Shown: positions 18,928-28,647, numbered from the stretch's first letter. The stretch is DNA of 64,000 nt from Woeseia oceani (GCF_001677435.1 NZ_CP016268.1:2221001-2285000), one strand, 5' to 3'. A program made the numbers and translations. The notes: generated by a model not told the origin, from the sequence alone.

Positions 18928-20196
18928 TCAGCACTGCTCTGCGGACCACTCTGCCTGCGCCGTAACCAGATCGATATCGTGCTGCAGGGTGAGAGTGGTT
19001 TTCGCCCGTTCCAAAGCCAACCGCGAGATTTCGGTCGCCGCCAATGCCATTTCATCGTCGCCCATGGCGGCAAGTGCACGCAGAGCTTTCTGCAACCGGA
19101 TTTGCACTTCGACCAAGCCGGCCCCATCACGGGCGATCGATGCGAACGTATCGTCAAACAAATCGCGCACTGATAACAACGGCACATGTACCCGGTCGAA
19201 ACGAATCTCCTTGCTTGACTCGTCGTCATCCAGAGGCGCACTCCACGCTGCGAACAGCCTGATCAGGGTGCCGATGACATCAATCGCGGTTCCAGGGTCG
19301 TTGACCGCAGGCGACAGCGCCCGACTGGCTATCTCCGAAAGCGCGATCAGTCCGAACCTCGGGTCGCCCTCGTAAACCCGGTCGTCGCCAATCTGAAACG
19401 GTGCCACCAATACCGATTCGTCGAACTCATCGGCGTCGGACTCCTCATCGAATACATACACAATCGGTTTGTCGGGTGTTATCAAGGTGCCGGGCAATGT
19501 CGCAACCGCAACTTGCAGGCTCCATTTCTCCGCACAACGCTGCAATGCGCCAACGTCGATGTGTTGTACGTAGCCAATTTTGCTGGCGAAAACCGGCCTG
19601 CCTGCAGGTGTTGAGTTCGTCAGAGCAACCGCCCCCATACTCGGACTACGGCGCCGCGCCTGCAGTGCTCCGGATGCTGCGCTTTCAACTTTGTCGACCG
19701 TGGTTCCGAGTCGCCCCAGCCGGGCAATTCTGTCTACCCAGCGAACGAACGTGAGCACAACCCAGGCGAATACGCCGAGGGTCAACACAAACAAGGCGAA
19801 ATGACCGGCGTTTTGGTAGTAGCTGTTTTTCAAAGCCACCAGCGCAACAATGCTGAATATGAACGCTCCGATAAACACCGAGAGCGCATTCTTCGAGACG
19901 TCGTCGGACACAATCAAAGGAAATGACCGCGGAGTTCCGACACTGCCGGCCGAGGCATAGGCCGAAACCATTGATGCGACGGCGAAAGTTGCGATGACCA
20001 ACATGCTGGACGCGACGATCGATAACAACGTTTCGATCGAATCCGGCGAAATATCGGGCACGACATCGCCGATTACCAGGCGATCGGCAATTTTCGCCAG
20101 AAAAGCGCCGCCAACGGACAAGATACAAAACACCAGTGGTCGCACCCACAAGCGTTCGCCCAAGCGGTTCAGCCAGAAGCTCAGTCGGTTACTCAT
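18928..20196 (-). CDS. DUF2254 domain-containing membrane protein
   Basis: A 422-aa protein with four hydrophobic segments in the N-terminal half (around residues 18-38, 60-85, 105-130 and 135-155) and a soluble C-terminal part. The segment VASSMLVIATFAVASMVSAY and the later FGLIALSEIASRALSPAVND are typical of DUF2254. The function of the family is not established; some homologues are annotated as channel-like. The start at 20196 is chosen for GGAG 5 nt upstream; an in-frame start at 20256 is less likely. It lies between tRNA-fMet's repeat array and the permease. Confidence 0.85.
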   Translation of the reverse strand: MSNRLSFWLNRLGERLWVRPLVFCILSVGGAFLAKIADRLVIGDVVPDISPDSIETLLSIVASSMLVIATFAVASMVSAYASAGSVGTPRSFPLIVSDDVSKNALSVFIGAFIFSIVALVALKNSYYQNAGHFALFVLTLGVFAWVVLTFVRWVDRIARLGRLGTTVDKVESAASGALQARRRSPSMGAVALTNSTPAGRPVFASKIGYVQHIDVGALQRCAEKWSLQVAVATLPGTLITPDKPIVYVFDEESDADEFDESVLVAPFQIGDDRVYEGDPRFGLIALSEIASRALSPAVNDPGTAIDVIGTLIRLFAAWSAPLDDDESSKEIRFDRVHVPLLSVRDLFDDTFASIARDGAGLVEVQIRLQKALRALAAMGDDEMALAATEISRLALERAKTTLTLQHDIDLVTAQAEWSAEQC

Positions 20197-20409
20197 ACAC
20201 TCTCCCGCGGGCCAGTCCCAGAGTACATTGCCGACGCGACAACCGGCCCTTGGCAACCCCCACGAACCATAGCATGAGACCTAACTGGCTCCAGCTCTGT
20301 CCCAGGTGAAAAATGAACCGAGTAATGGTCGCCGTCAGCGGGTTGATCTTCAGTGACTCAACCCAAATTCGCTCAGAACCCTTCGCAGACAAATCCTGTC
20401 CGCAAGAGC

Positions 20410-20440
20410 AAAAAAAAAGCCGGACCCACAGGGACCGGCT
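20410..20440 (-). terminator. array terminator 4 (most distal)
   Basis: Minus-strand hairpin AGCCGG-T-CCC / GGG-T-CCGGCT (20418-20440) with one T-T mismatch and a TGT loop, followed by a run of nine T (complement of 20410-20418). Confidence 0.85.
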
Positions 20441-20590
20441 TTCTTCGTTTTTGGTAGCGGGGGCAGGATTTGAACCCAATCCGCCCGCCCAAACTGAAAA
20501 CGTCCCCTCCCGCCCGGCGCGGATTGATCTTCAGTGACTCAACCCAAAATCGCTCAGAACCCTTCGCAGACAAATCCTGTCCGCAAGAGC

Positions 20591-20620
20591 AAAAAAAAGC
20601 CGGACCCACAGGGACCGGCT
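20591..20620 (-). terminator. array terminator 3
   Basis: Same hairpin as the distal copy (20598-20620), followed on the minus strand by eight T. Confidence 0.85.
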
Positions 20621-20770
20621 TTCTTCGTTTTTGGTAGCGGGGGCAGGATTTGAACCCAATCCGCCCGCCCATGCTGACAACGTCCCTTCCGGCCCGGCGC
20701 GGATTGATCTTCAGTGACTCAACCCAAAATCGCTCTGAACCCTTCGCAGACAGATCCTGTCCGCAAGAGC

Positions 20771-20800
20771 AAAAAAAAGCCGGACCTACAGGGACCGGCT
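20771..20800 (-). terminator. array terminator 2
   Basis: Same hairpin (20778-20800), followed by eight T. One substitution (CCTACAGGG in place of CCCACAGGG on the plus strand) weakens the pair next to the loop. Confidence 0.8.
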
Positions 20801-20951
20801 TTCTTCGTTTTGGTAGCGGGGGCAGGATTTGAACCCAATCCGCCCGCCCAAGCTGACAACGTCCCTTCCCGCCCGGCGCGGATTGATCTTCAGTGACTCA
20901 ACCCAAATTCGCTCAGAACCCTTCGCAGACAAATCCTGTCCGCAAGAACAC

Positions 20952-20979
20952 AAAAAAGCCGGACCCACAGGGACCGGCT
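20952..20979 (-). terminator. array terminator 1, directly behind tRNA-fMet
   Basis: Hairpin at 20957-20979 begins about 12 nt after the tRNA CCA end and is followed by six T, then GTGTTC. It is the first of four nearly identical terminators in a row. Confidence 0.85.
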
Positions 20980-20990
20980 TTCTTCGTTTT

Positions 20991-21067
20991 TGGTAGCGGG
21001 GGCAGGATTTGAACCTGCGACCTTCGGGTTATGAGCCCGACGAGCTGCCAGACTGCTCCACCCCGCA
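20991..21067 (-). tRNA. initiator tRNA-fMet (CAT)
   Basis: A 77-nt tRNA with encoded CCA. The anticodon loop is CTCATAA, and the stem has the three consecutive G-C pairs (GGG/CCC) that mark initiator tRNAs. The first pair is U1-U72, still a mismatch as required for initiators, but not the C1-A72 of E. coli. The rest is nearly the E. coli sequence. It has its own promoter (21082-21110) and lies just downstream of nuoN. In E. coli one fMet gene (metY) sits directly before rimP; here two genes separate them. Confidence 0.98.
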
Positions 21068-21081
21068 TCAGTAGGGACGGG

Positions 21082-21110
21082 ATCATACAAACGTCGTCTG
21101 ATGATTACAA
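21082..21110 (-). promoter_or_regulatory. promoter of tRNA-fMet
   Basis: Minus strand: -35 TTGTAA (complement of 21105-21110), 17-bp spacer, -10 TATGAT (complement of 21082-21087), then a GC-rich discriminator CCCGTCC. Immediately upstream is a 12-bp palindrome TTATTGCAATAA (21115-21126), AT-rich like an UP element. Confidence 0.7.
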
Positions 21111-21140
21111 CCCGTTATTGCAATAATAGCCGACGAAGTG

Positions 21141-22574
21141 TCACCCCATTACGTCCAGGCACAATTTCAATAGCCAACCCGGCACAATTCCCAATACCAG
21201 AACAGCCACGCCGTTCAGGCTGAGCATGAATCGTGTGTCCCTGCCCGCCTGAAACACTGAACGATCCGCGGGCTTGTCGAAGTACATGTACCAGATCACG
21301 CGCAGGTAGTAGAAAGCGCCGACGACCGAGGCCAAGACCATCAATACCGCGTAGCCTGCGAAACCTGCATTGACCACGGCACTGATCACGTTCACCTTGG
21401 CGAAGAAACCGACCCACGGCGGTACTCCTGCCAGACCAAACATGAAGAACAGCATCATCAGGGCAAACCACGGGCTGCGGGCATTCAGGCCTTTGAAATC
21501 GCTGATGGAATCTGCCTCAAAACCTTGCCGGCTGAGCAAAATCACCATGCCGAAAGTGCCTGCCGCCATAATTACGTAAGTCACTGTATAGAAAACAGCA
21601 GCTCCATAGCCTTCTGCTGAGCCGGTGAATATCGCCAACAGAATAAAACCGACGTGCGCGATGGCCGAGTAACCCAGCATACGTTTGATGTTGGTCTGGG
21701 CGATAGCCACGACGTTGCCGATAACCAGTGACAACACACCGGTGACCATTAACATGCCCTGCCATACCGCGTGGATATCGCCGAGTCCGTCGACCAGAAT
21801 TCTCAAAGTCAGTGCAAGAGCTGCCAGCTTCGGTGCGGACGCAATGTACAGCGTCACCGGTGAACGGGCCCCTTGATAAACGTCCGGCAACCACATGTGG
21901 AACGGAACTGCGCCGAATTTGAAAGCAATACCCACAATCAAGAACGCAAGCCCAAACCACAAAGGCACGTCATTAAGTTCAGGACGTGCTTGCAGAACGG
22001 CAGCAATCTCGTCGAACTGGATACTGCCGGTAATACCGTAGACCCAGGAAATGCCGTACAGCAATGCGCCAGACGCAATCGCACCGAGTACGAAATACTT
22101 CATTGCCGATTCTGCCGCTGTCGCGGAATTGCGTTCGAACGCCACCAGCGCGTACAGCGACAACGACAACGTTTCCAGCCCCAGGTACATGGTGAGCAGA
22201 CTGTTGGCCGAAATCATCACCATGATGCCAAGCAAACCGAACAAGCCGAGCAAGAAGAACTCGCCACGCAGCAAGTCATTCTGTTTGAGATAGTCACGTG
22301 AATAGAGGAAGCCTACAGCCACTACACCGACCGACATCAGCTTCAGCAACTGCGACAGGCCATCGCTGACATAACTACCGTCGAAGGTAATGAGCCGTCC
22401 CTCAGGCGCCGTTGCAAGCAACGTGAGCGCCGTCACCACAAGCGCTGCAATACTGAGCCAGAAAGTTACGACGCGATTCTCATCACGCACCATCAGATCG
22501 ATCAGCAATACAGCACAGATCAATCCGAGGAGGACCATCTCCGGTGCCGCAGGCATGAAATCAGTAACTCGCAT
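21141..22574 (-). CDS. nuoN: NADH-quinone oxidoreductase subunit N
   Basis: A 477-aa antiporter-like membrane subunit of complex I with about 14 hydrophobic segments. It contains the proton-pump core GVPPWVGFFAKVNVISAVVN near the C-terminus and SLYALVAFERNSATAAESAMKYFVLGA, with the conserved Glu and Lys. It is the last gene of the nuo operon and starts 12 nt after nuoM. Confidence 0.97.
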   Translation of the reverse strand: MRVTDFMPAAPEMVLLGLICAVLLIDLMVRDENRVVTFWLSIAALVVTALTLLATAPEGRLITFDGSYVSDGLSQLLKLMSVGVVAVGFLYSRDYLKQNDLLRGEFFLLGLFGLLGIMVMISANSLLTMYLGLETLSLSLYALVAFERNSATAAESAMKYFVLGAIASGALLYGISWVYGITGSIQFDEIAAVLQARPELNDVPLWFGLAFLIVGIAFKFGAVPFHMWLPDVYQGARSPVTLYIASAPKLAALALTLRILVDGLGDIHAVWQGMLMVTGVLSLVIGNVVAIAQTNIKRMLGYSAIAHVGFILLAIFTGSAEGYGAAVFYTVTYVIMAAGTFGMVILLSRQGFEADSISDFKGLNARSPWFALMMLFFMFGLAGVPPWVGFFAKVNVISAVVNAGFAGYAVLMVLASVVGAFYYLRVIWYMYFDKPADRSVFQAGRDTRFMLSLNGVAVLVLGIVPGWLLKLCLDVMG

Positions 22575-22586
22575 TCGTCTTGAACC

Positions 22587-24116
22587 TTACAAAGCTGCCA
22601 GTTTGGACTGGCTGATGTGCTGAATGAGTTGATCGACAGTCACTGTCATCATGTCAACCAAAGGAGCTGGCCAAAGACCAACGAGCAAAACCATAACCGC
22701 GAGGATGCCGAGGACAACGAACTCGCGCTGATTCAGATCCGTAAGCTCCGCTACTTGCTTGTTCGCAACTTCCCCGTAGACGACCCGCTTGATCATCCAC
22801 AAGGTGTAGGCAGCGCCAAGAATCAGAGTCATCGCAGCGAAGAAGGCATACCAGAAACTGGCCTTGAAGCTGGCGATAATTACCATGAACTCGCCGACAA
22901 AGCCGGAGGTACCTGGCAAGCCCGCATTCGCCATGGCGAACAAAACAAAAAACGCGGCAAATATTGGCATTGTATTGGCCACACCGCCGTAGTCCGCAAT
23001 TTGTCTACTGTGGACGCGGTCATAGAGAACGCCAACACAAAGGAACATGGCACCCGATATAAGCCCGTGCGACACCATCTGGACCATGCCGCCAGTGATG
23101 CCGAGCCCGGCGCCATTGCCCTCGCCGATTCCCCACATCAGGAAAAAGCCCAGTGTGACAAAGCCCATGTGCGCGATCGACGAATAAGCGATGAGCTTCT
23201 TCATGTCCTTTTGCATCAGCGCAACCATGCCGATGTAAACCACCGCTATCAGCGACAGCGCGATCATCAGACCCGCAAAGTACTGACTGCCGTCGGGAAG
23301 CATTGGCAACGACAAGCGAACAAAACCGTAGCCGCCCATTTTCAACATGATTGCGGCAAGAATGACCGAGCCGCCTGTCGGCGCTTCAACGTGCGCATCC
23401 GGCAACCACGTATGCACGGGCCACATTGGCACCTTAACGGCAAAGGCCAACAGGAACGCGATGAAAATCAGCTTCTGCTCGGTCATGGACAACGGCACTT
23501 CCATGAATGAGAAGAAATTGAAGTCGCCGGTCTTGCCGTACAAATAGATGAAGGCAACCAGCATCAATACCGATCCAAGGAATGTGTACAGGAAGAACTT
23601 CATCGTCGCGTACACGCGTCGCTCGCCACCCCAGACACCGATAATGAGGAACATCGGCACCAACATGGCTTCCCACATTACATAGAACAACACGGCATCA
23701 AGTGCGCAGAACACAGCAATCATCAAGCCTTCAAGAATCAGGAACGCCGCAAAGTATTGCGCCGGGCGCTGCTTGATGTTGTTCCAGCCGGCTATGATGA
23801 CCAGTGGCGTAATGAACGTAGTCAGCAAAATCAGCGGTGCCGAAATGCCGTCAACACCGAGGTAGTACTCGACATTGAATGCTGCGATCCAGGGTACGCG
23901 TTCGACGAACTGCATTGCGGCGGTGCCGTTGTCGAAGCTCTTGTACAAGAACAAACTCAACAAGAACGTCAGAACTGACACTCCCAGAGACAGCATGCGC
24001 ATGCCGCCAGCACGGGCGCTGTCGGCATCACCATCATCGCCGGCCGCCAATACGGCGATTCCGCCGAGAATTGGCAACCAGATAAGTATGCTCAGAATGT
24101 TGTGCGATAAATCCAT
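22587..24116 (-). CDS. nuoM: NADH-quinone oxidoreductase subunit M
   Basis: A 509-aa antiporter-like proton-pumping subunit of complex I. Features: FYVMWEAMLVPMFLIIGVWG with the conserved Glu, KVPMWPVHTWLPDAHVEAPT with the channel Lys and His residues, and MQKDMKKLIAYSSIAHMGFV. It lies between nuoL and nuoN. Confidence 0.98.
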   Translation of the reverse strand: MDLSHNILSILIWLPILGGIAVLAAGDDGDADSARAGGMRMLSLGVSVLTFLLSLFLYKSFDNGTAAMQFVERVPWIAAFNVEYYLGVDGISAPLILLTTFITPLVIIAGWNNIKQRPAQYFAAFLILEGLMIAVFCALDAVLFYVMWEAMLVPMFLIIGVWGGERRVYATMKFFLYTFLGSVLMLVAFIYLYGKTGDFNFFSFMEVPLSMTEQKLIFIAFLLAFAVKVPMWPVHTWLPDAHVEAPTGGSVILAAIMLKMGGYGFVRLSLPMLPDGSQYFAGLMIALSLIAVVYIGMVALMQKDMKKLIAYSSIAHMGFVTLGFFLMWGIGEGNGAGLGITGGMVQMVSHGLISGAMFLCVGVLYDRVHSRQIADYGGVANTMPIFAAFFVLFAMANAGLPGTSGFVGEFMVIIASFKASFWYAFFAAMTLILGAAYTLWMIKRVVYGEVANKQVAELTDLNQREFVVLGILAVMVLLVGLWPAPLVDMMTVTVDQLIQHISQSKLAAL

Positions 24117-24178
24117 GCGTCAGACTCGTTGTTCGCGGAGCCGCTGTCGCGGGTCTTGTTCTTGTTCAATCACGTCGC

Positions 24179-26146
24179 TTACTGCAGCCATAACAGCCAA
24201 CCCAGGAACATCGTCAACGCAATGATCATGGCAAACGCGTAATGGTAGAGATAACCGGTCTGCAAATGCCGCAGGACGCCTGACAGGCGCCGCACGCTAT
24301 TGGCAGTGCCATTGACCAACAGTCCGTCAATGACCAGGGCATCGCCCTTGGCAGACAGGAATGCGCCCAGTGCACGTCCGCCGCCCGCAAAACCCTTGAT
24401 CCACAATTCGTCAAAGTAGTATTTGCGGTCCAGCAGGTTGTACAAACCGGAAAAGCGTTCTTTCAGCGCCGCAGGAATGTCGGGCCGCTTGAGCCACAGG
24501 AACCAGGCAGTGCCAACCCCGGCCGCAGCCAGGTAAACCGCCGGCCCTTGCATGGCATGCAGAATGAACGCCCAGCTGCCGTGGAAGCTTTCCCCCAGAT
24601 GGGCCAGAACATCGTGGGCTGAGCCGACAACAATGGCATCGCCGAAGAAGCCGCCAAAAAGCACCGGCTCAATGGCAAACCAGCCAATTACTGCTGATGG
24701 TATGGCCAGCAGAATTAATGGCACGGTAACCACTGCCGGCGTTTCATGCAGATGCGATTTGGTCTTTGCATCCATGCGTTCTTTGCCGTGGAAGACCATG
24801 AAAAACATGCGGAAGGAATACAACGCGGTTACGAACACCCCCAGCAATACGCTCAGGTAGGCAATCCAGTAAATTGCGCCCTGGCCGTGCCAGTGGGAAT
24901 CCTTCACCGCCTCGATCAATGCGTCTTTTGAGAAAAAGCCCGCACTGCCGGGAAAACCGATCAAAGCCAGGGAACCGATCAATGCGGTCCAGTAAGTGAT
25001 CGGCATGTATTTCTTCAGGCCACCCATCTTGCGAATGTCCTGCTCGTGATGCATTGCAATAATCACCGAGCCGGCGCCCAGGAACAACAAAGCCTTGAAG
25101 AACGCGTGTGTCATCAGGTGGAATATCGCAGCGCCGTAGGCCGAAACACCCAAGGCCACTGTCATGTACCCCAGTTGCGACAAGGTCGAGTACGCGACGA
25201 CCCGTTTGATGTCGTTCTGCACGATACCCAGCAGGCCCATGAAGAAAGCCGTAAATGAGCCGATGACCAGCACCACCGCCAATGCGGTTTCCGACAACTC
25301 GAACAGCGGTGACATCCTCGCCACCATGAAAATACCTGCGGTCACCATGGTTGCCGCATGGATCAGTGCGGAGATAGGTGTCGGGCCTTCCATTGAATCC
25401 GGTAGCCAGACATGCAGCGGCGCTTGCGCAGACTTACCCATCGCGCCGATGAACAACAGAATGCAAATCAAGGTCATTGCATTCCATGGACTGCCACCGA
25501 ACACTTCTACCTGTTGTGCCGCAATGTTGTCGGCCTGAGCAAAGACCGTTGCGTAATCCAGCGAGTTGGTGAACATCACCACACCGGCAATACCCAGGAT
25601 GAAACCGAAGTCACCCACTCGGTTCACCAGGAACGCCTTCAGGTTAGCGAATATGGCGGTCTCACGCTTGTACCAGAAGCCAATCAGCAAGTACGACACG
25701 AGGCCCACCGCTTCCCAACCAAAGAACAGTTGCAGGAAGTTGTTGGACATGACCAGCATCAACATCGCAAACGTAAACAGCGAGATGTAGCTAAAAAAGC
25801 GCTGGTAGCCAGGGTCGTCATGCATATAGCCGATGGTGTAGATATGCACCATTAACGATACAAAGGTCACGACAACCATCATCAATGCTGTCAGGCGATC
25901 AACGAGGAAGCCAACTTCCATGCGCAGACCGTCGGTTACCGCCCAGGTATAGAGGCTGTAATTGTCAGCCTGACCGCCATCCCAATATAGGTGTTTCAGA
26001 ACCAGGAGGGATAAAACACAGGACAGGCCGACGCCGAGTATCGTGACCCAATGAGCACCCGCTCTGCCGACCTTGTGGCCGAACAAGCCAGCGATAATGG
26101 CCGCAAACAACGGGGCCAGAACTATTGTCAGATGAATACTGTGCAT
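24179..26146 (-). CDS. nuoL: NADH-quinone oxidoreductase subunit L
   Basis: A 655-aa antiporter-like subunit with the long C-terminal lateral helix that spans the membrane arm. Motifs: FFGWEAVGLVSYLLIGFW, GKSAQAPLHVWLPDSMEGPT and IQNDIKRVVAYSTLSQLGYM-like segment. nuoK lies 6 nt upstream; the 62-nt gap to nuoM is the longest inside the operon's membrane section. Confidence 0.98.
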   Translation of the reverse strand: MHSIHLTIVLAPLFAAIIAGLFGHKVGRAGAHWVTILGVGLSCVLSLLVLKHLYWDGGQADNYSLYTWAVTDGLRMEVGFLVDRLTALMMVVVTFVSLMVHIYTIGYMHDDPGYQRFFSYISLFTFAMLMLVMSNNFLQLFFGWEAVGLVSYLLIGFWYKRETAIFANLKAFLVNRVGDFGFILGIAGVVMFTNSLDYATVFAQADNIAAQQVEVFGGSPWNAMTLICILLFIGAMGKSAQAPLHVWLPDSMEGPTPISALIHAATMVTAGIFMVARMSPLFELSETALAVVLVIGSFTAFFMGLLGIVQNDIKRVVAYSTLSQLGYMTVALGVSAYGAAIFHLMTHAFFKALLFLGAGSVIIAMHHEQDIRKMGGLKKYMPITYWTALIGSLALIGFPGSAGFFSKDALIEAVKDSHWHGQGAIYWIAYLSVLLGVFVTALYSFRMFFMVFHGKERMDAKTKSHLHETPAVVTVPLILLAIPSAVIGWFAIEPVLFGGFFGDAIVVGSAHDVLAHLGESFHGSWAFILHAMQGPAVYLAAAGVGTAWFLWLKRPDIPAALKERFSGLYNLLDRKYYFDELWIKGFAGGGRALGAFLSAKGDALVIDGLLVNGTANSVRRLSGVLRHLQTGYLYHYAFAMIIALTMFLGWLLWLQ

Positions 26147-26152
26147 TGCCCG

Positions 26153-26458
26153 TCAGCCTTTCATGGTGTCCAGCTCCTGGACATTGATGGAGCGTCGATT
26201 ACGGAACAGCACCACAAGAATGGCGAGACCAATTGCGGCTTCAGCTGCAGCCACAGTAAGAATGAAGAACACGAACACCTGCCCGGTTTCGTCGCCCAGA
26301 TATCGACTGAACGCGACGAAGTTAAAGTTAACTGACAGCAGCATGAGTTCAATGCACATCAGCAAGAGAATCAGATTGCGTCGATTGATAAATATTCCGG
26401 CGACGCTAAGCGCAAACAGTATCGCCGACATGGTCAGGTAGTGCTGCAAACCAATCAT
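26153..26458 (-). CDS. nuoK: NADH-quinone oxidoreductase subunit K
   Basis: A 101-aa membrane subunit with three helices. The proton-path glutamates are in [20 protein letters not shown] and [20 protein letters not shown], both conserved. Its start overlaps the nuoJ stop by 4 nt (ATGA type). Confidence 0.97.
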   Translation of the reverse strand: MIGLQHYLTMSAILFALSVAGIFINRRNLILLLMCIELMLLSVNFNFVAFSRYLGDETGQVFVFFILTVAAAEAAIGLAILVVLFRNRRSINVQELDTMKG

Positions 26459-27057
26459 TGCGACTTCTCCGAATCCATTTTTACAACTCGTACCCGGTCT
26501 TTGGATTTCACCGCAACCTGCCTGGAGATGTTCTGCATCTTGAGGCCCGGTCGTTTGCGCATCGTAAGCGTGATCGCAGCGATAATTGCCAAAAGCAGAA
26601 TCACAGCAGCAAGTTCGAATGCGTACACGTGTTCGGTATAGAGCACAGCACCCAGCGCCTTGGTATTGCTGTAGCCTTCCGGAGTCGCTGCGAAGCCTGT
26701 ACCGCTCATCACGTCACTGCCACGCAACCAGATCAGCTGCATCAGCTCGATAATCATCAGCATCGCGATACCGAGGCCAAACCAGCGATAACGGGTGAAC
26801 CCGTCGCGGGCTTCTTCGACGTTGATGTCCAGCATCATCACGACGAACAGGAACAGCACCATGACCGCGCCGACGTAGACCAGGATCAATACGATCGCCA
26901 GGAATTCCGCTTCCGCCAACAACCAGAGTACCGAACTCTGAAAGAATGCCAGCACGAGGAACATCACTGCGTGTACCGGGTTCCTGGAAAAAATCACACC
27001 CAATGCAGCGCCGATCAAGACCGCGGCAAAGGAGTAAAAGAGGATTGCGTGAAACAC
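26455..27057 (-). CDS. nuoJ: NADH-quinone oxidoreductase subunit J
   Basis: A 200-aa membrane subunit with five hydrophobic segments. [20 protein letters not shown] and the conserved [20 protein letters not shown] region are seen. The C-terminal tail is basic ([17 protein letters not shown]). It lies 14 nt behind nuoI. Confidence 0.97.
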   Translation of the reverse strand: MFHAILFYSFAAVLIGAALGVIFSRNPVHAVMFLVLAFFQSSVLWLLAEAEFLAIVLILVYVGAVMVLFLFVVMMLDINVEEARDGFTRYRWFGLGIAMLMIIELMQLIWLRGSDVMSGTGFAATPEGYSNTKALGAVLYTEHVYAFELAAVILLLAIIAAITLTMRKRPGLKMQNISRQVAVKSKDRVRVVKMDSEKSQ

Positions 27058-27071
27058 GTTCTTATTGCCCC

Positions 27072-27560
27072 TTAGCGATACTTGGCATCGGCGGCTTTGT
27101 CAGCCGAGATCATGGCTTCGTACTTGTCACCAACCGCCAATAACTTGTCTTTGGTCATGATATTTTCACCGGGCGTTTCCATGTGATATTCGTGCAGCCT
27201 GGTTTCAACAATTGCATCGACTGGGCACGCTTCTTCGCAAAATCCACAGTAAATGCACTTGAACAAATCGATGTCGTAACGCGCGGTACGGCGGGTTCCG
27301 TCTTCACCAACGGTGGAATCGATAGTGATCGCCAGCGCCGGGCAAACAGCTTCACACAGTTTGCAGGCGATACACCGTTCCTCACCGTTCGGATAACGTC
27401 GCAGCGCGTGCAGGCCACGGAAGCGTGACGATTGCGGCGTCTTTTCTTCCGGATAGTAGACCGTTACCGGCTTACGGAAGAAATTGCGGAAGGTTACGCT
27501 GAGGCCCTGCCATAGCTCCCACAGCGAAAACGTTTTGAAGTAGCTTACAAACCTGTCCAT
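27072..27560 (-). CDS. nuoI: NADH-quinone oxidoreductase subunit I
   Basis: A 162-aa peripheral-arm ferredoxin-like subunit carrying clusters N6a and N6b. Two 4Fe-4S motifs are intact: [12 protein letters not shown] and [12 protein letters not shown]. The start is the ATG at 27560 ([20 protein letters not shown]), the normal family N-terminus; a longer frame to 27620 overlaps nuoH and is rejected. nuoH ends 4 nt upstream. Confidence 0.97.
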   Translation of the reverse strand: MDRFVSYFKTFSLWELWQGLSVTFRNFFRKPVTVYYPEEKTPQSSRFRGLHALRRYPNGEERCIACKLCEAVCPALAITIDSTVGEDGTRRTARYDIDLFKCIYCGFCEEACPVDAIVETRLHEYHMETPGENIMTKDKLLAVGDKYEAMISADKAADAKYR

Positions 27561-27564
27561 CAAA

Positions 27565-28647
27565 TTAACCTGCCAACCTTGCCCATGGACCCCAGTGCAT
27601 CCAGGACATGAAGCCTTCAACCGCGATCCAGAGAATTGTCACCGGAATGAATACCTTCCACCCCAGGCGCATGATTTGGTCGTAGCGATAACGCGGAAAC
27701 GTTGCGCGGAACCAAAAGAAGACGAAAATGAAGAAGGCGATCTTGGCCGCCAACCAGAAGAAGCTGCCCGCTCGCAACAGGCTGTCTTCCCCAAGGAATG
27801 TCCAGCCTTCGAACGGCGACGCCCAGCCGCCGAGGAAAAAGATCGCCGTAAGTGCTGATATCAGCACCATGTTGGCGTACTCAGCGAGGAAGAACACGGC
27901 GAAAGCCACGCCCGAGTACTCCACGTGAAAGCCGGCCACGATTTCCGATTCACCTTCGGCCACGTCGAACGGCGCGCGGTTGGTCTCTGCTACGCCCGAA
28001 ATGAAGTAGACCAGAAACAAGGGCAACAACGGCAACAGGAACCATTGGCTGAAACCACCTGATTGAGCCCGGACGATGTCGCCCAGATTCAAACTGCCGG
28101 CCGCCATCAGCACGCCGACCAGGGCAAAGCCCATGGCTATTTCGTACGCGACAATCTGCGCCGCTGAGCGCATTGCACCGAGAAAAGCGTACTTGGAGTT
28201 AGTCGCCCAACCAGCCAGTATCACGCCATACACACCGATAGAGGTCAGTGCCAACACGTACAGGAGCCCTGCGTTGATATCGGCAATCACGAACGAGTCA
28301 TTCAGCGGCACAACTGCCCAGGTTGCCAGCGCCGGAATGATCGACAACAGCGGTGCAATCACGAACAGGAAGCGATTCGAACGGGTCGGAATGACCACTT
28401 CCTTGATGAGCAATTTGATGACATCAGCGAACGGTTGCAGCAGGCCGTAAGGCCCGACGCGATTAGGACCGATGCGACCCTGCATGTAGCCGATGACTTT
28501 GCGTTCAAAATAGGTAGTAAACGCAACGGTAAGAATGACACAGATCGTAACAGCCAGGATCTGGCTGGTGGTGATGGTCAGGTACTGCAGCATCGGTGGC
28601 AGACTGTCCCAGATATCAACCACAAACTGAGGAATCAAACCGCTCAT
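27565..28647 (-). CDS. nuoH: NADH-quinone oxidoreductase subunit H
   Basis: A 360-aa membrane subunit that joins the membrane arm to the quinone site. Signatures: [40 protein letters not shown] with the conserved acidic residues, and [20 protein letters not shown]. It overlaps nuoG by 4 nt. Confidence 0.98.
   Translation of the reverse strand: MSGLIPQFVVDIWDSLPPMLQYLTITTSQILAVTICVILTVAFTTYFERKVIGYMQGRIGPNRVGPYGLLQPFADVIKLLIKEVVIPTRSNRFLFVIAPLLSIIPALATWAVVPLNDSFVIADINAGLLYVLALTSIGVYGVILAGWATNSKYAFLGAMRSAAQIVAYEIAMGFALVGVLMAAGSLNLGDIVRAQSGGFSQWFLLPLLPLFLVYFISGVAETNRAPFDVAEGESEIVAGFHVEYSGVAFAVFFLAEYANMVLISALTAIFFLGGWASPFEGWTFLGEDSLLRAGSFFWLAAKIAFFIFVFFWFRATFPRYRYDQIMRLGWKVFIPVTILWIAVEGFMSWMHWGPWARLAG

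Larger units (their letters stand above)
20340..20990 (-). repeat. tandem array (about 180-bp units) carrying tRNA-fMet 3'-end copies and intrinsic terminators
   Basis: Behind tRNA-fMet on the minus strand there are three full units and one partial unit. Each full unit holds an intrinsic terminator, a spacer of about 110 nt and an exact copy of the last 25 nt of the tRNA including CCA. The copies of the CCA end begin at 20452, 20632 and 20811, and the true tRNA end is at 20991: spacings 180, 179 and 180. Units are more than 90 percent identical by eye; the main differences are a few substitutions and single-base indels. The leftmost copy is truncated near 20340. The layout resembles the rtT repeats behind E. 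coli tyrT. The 20257-20339 stretch holds nothing recognised. Confidence 0.95.

Noticed and set aside
20373-20672. Small protein of repeated 60-residue units in the tRNA array
   Set aside because: Open only because the period is a multiple of three; one unit is 179 bp and breaks it, no ribosome site; kept only as a remark.
20340-20990. CRISPR array
   Set aside because: Units are about 180 bp with conserved spacers and tRNA fragments; not short repeats with unique spacers, and no cas genes.
22617-23510. Plus-strand frame of nearly 300 codons opposite nuoM
   Set aside because: Antisense shadow of a well-conserved gene; composition rich in His, Gln and Arg and no domain.
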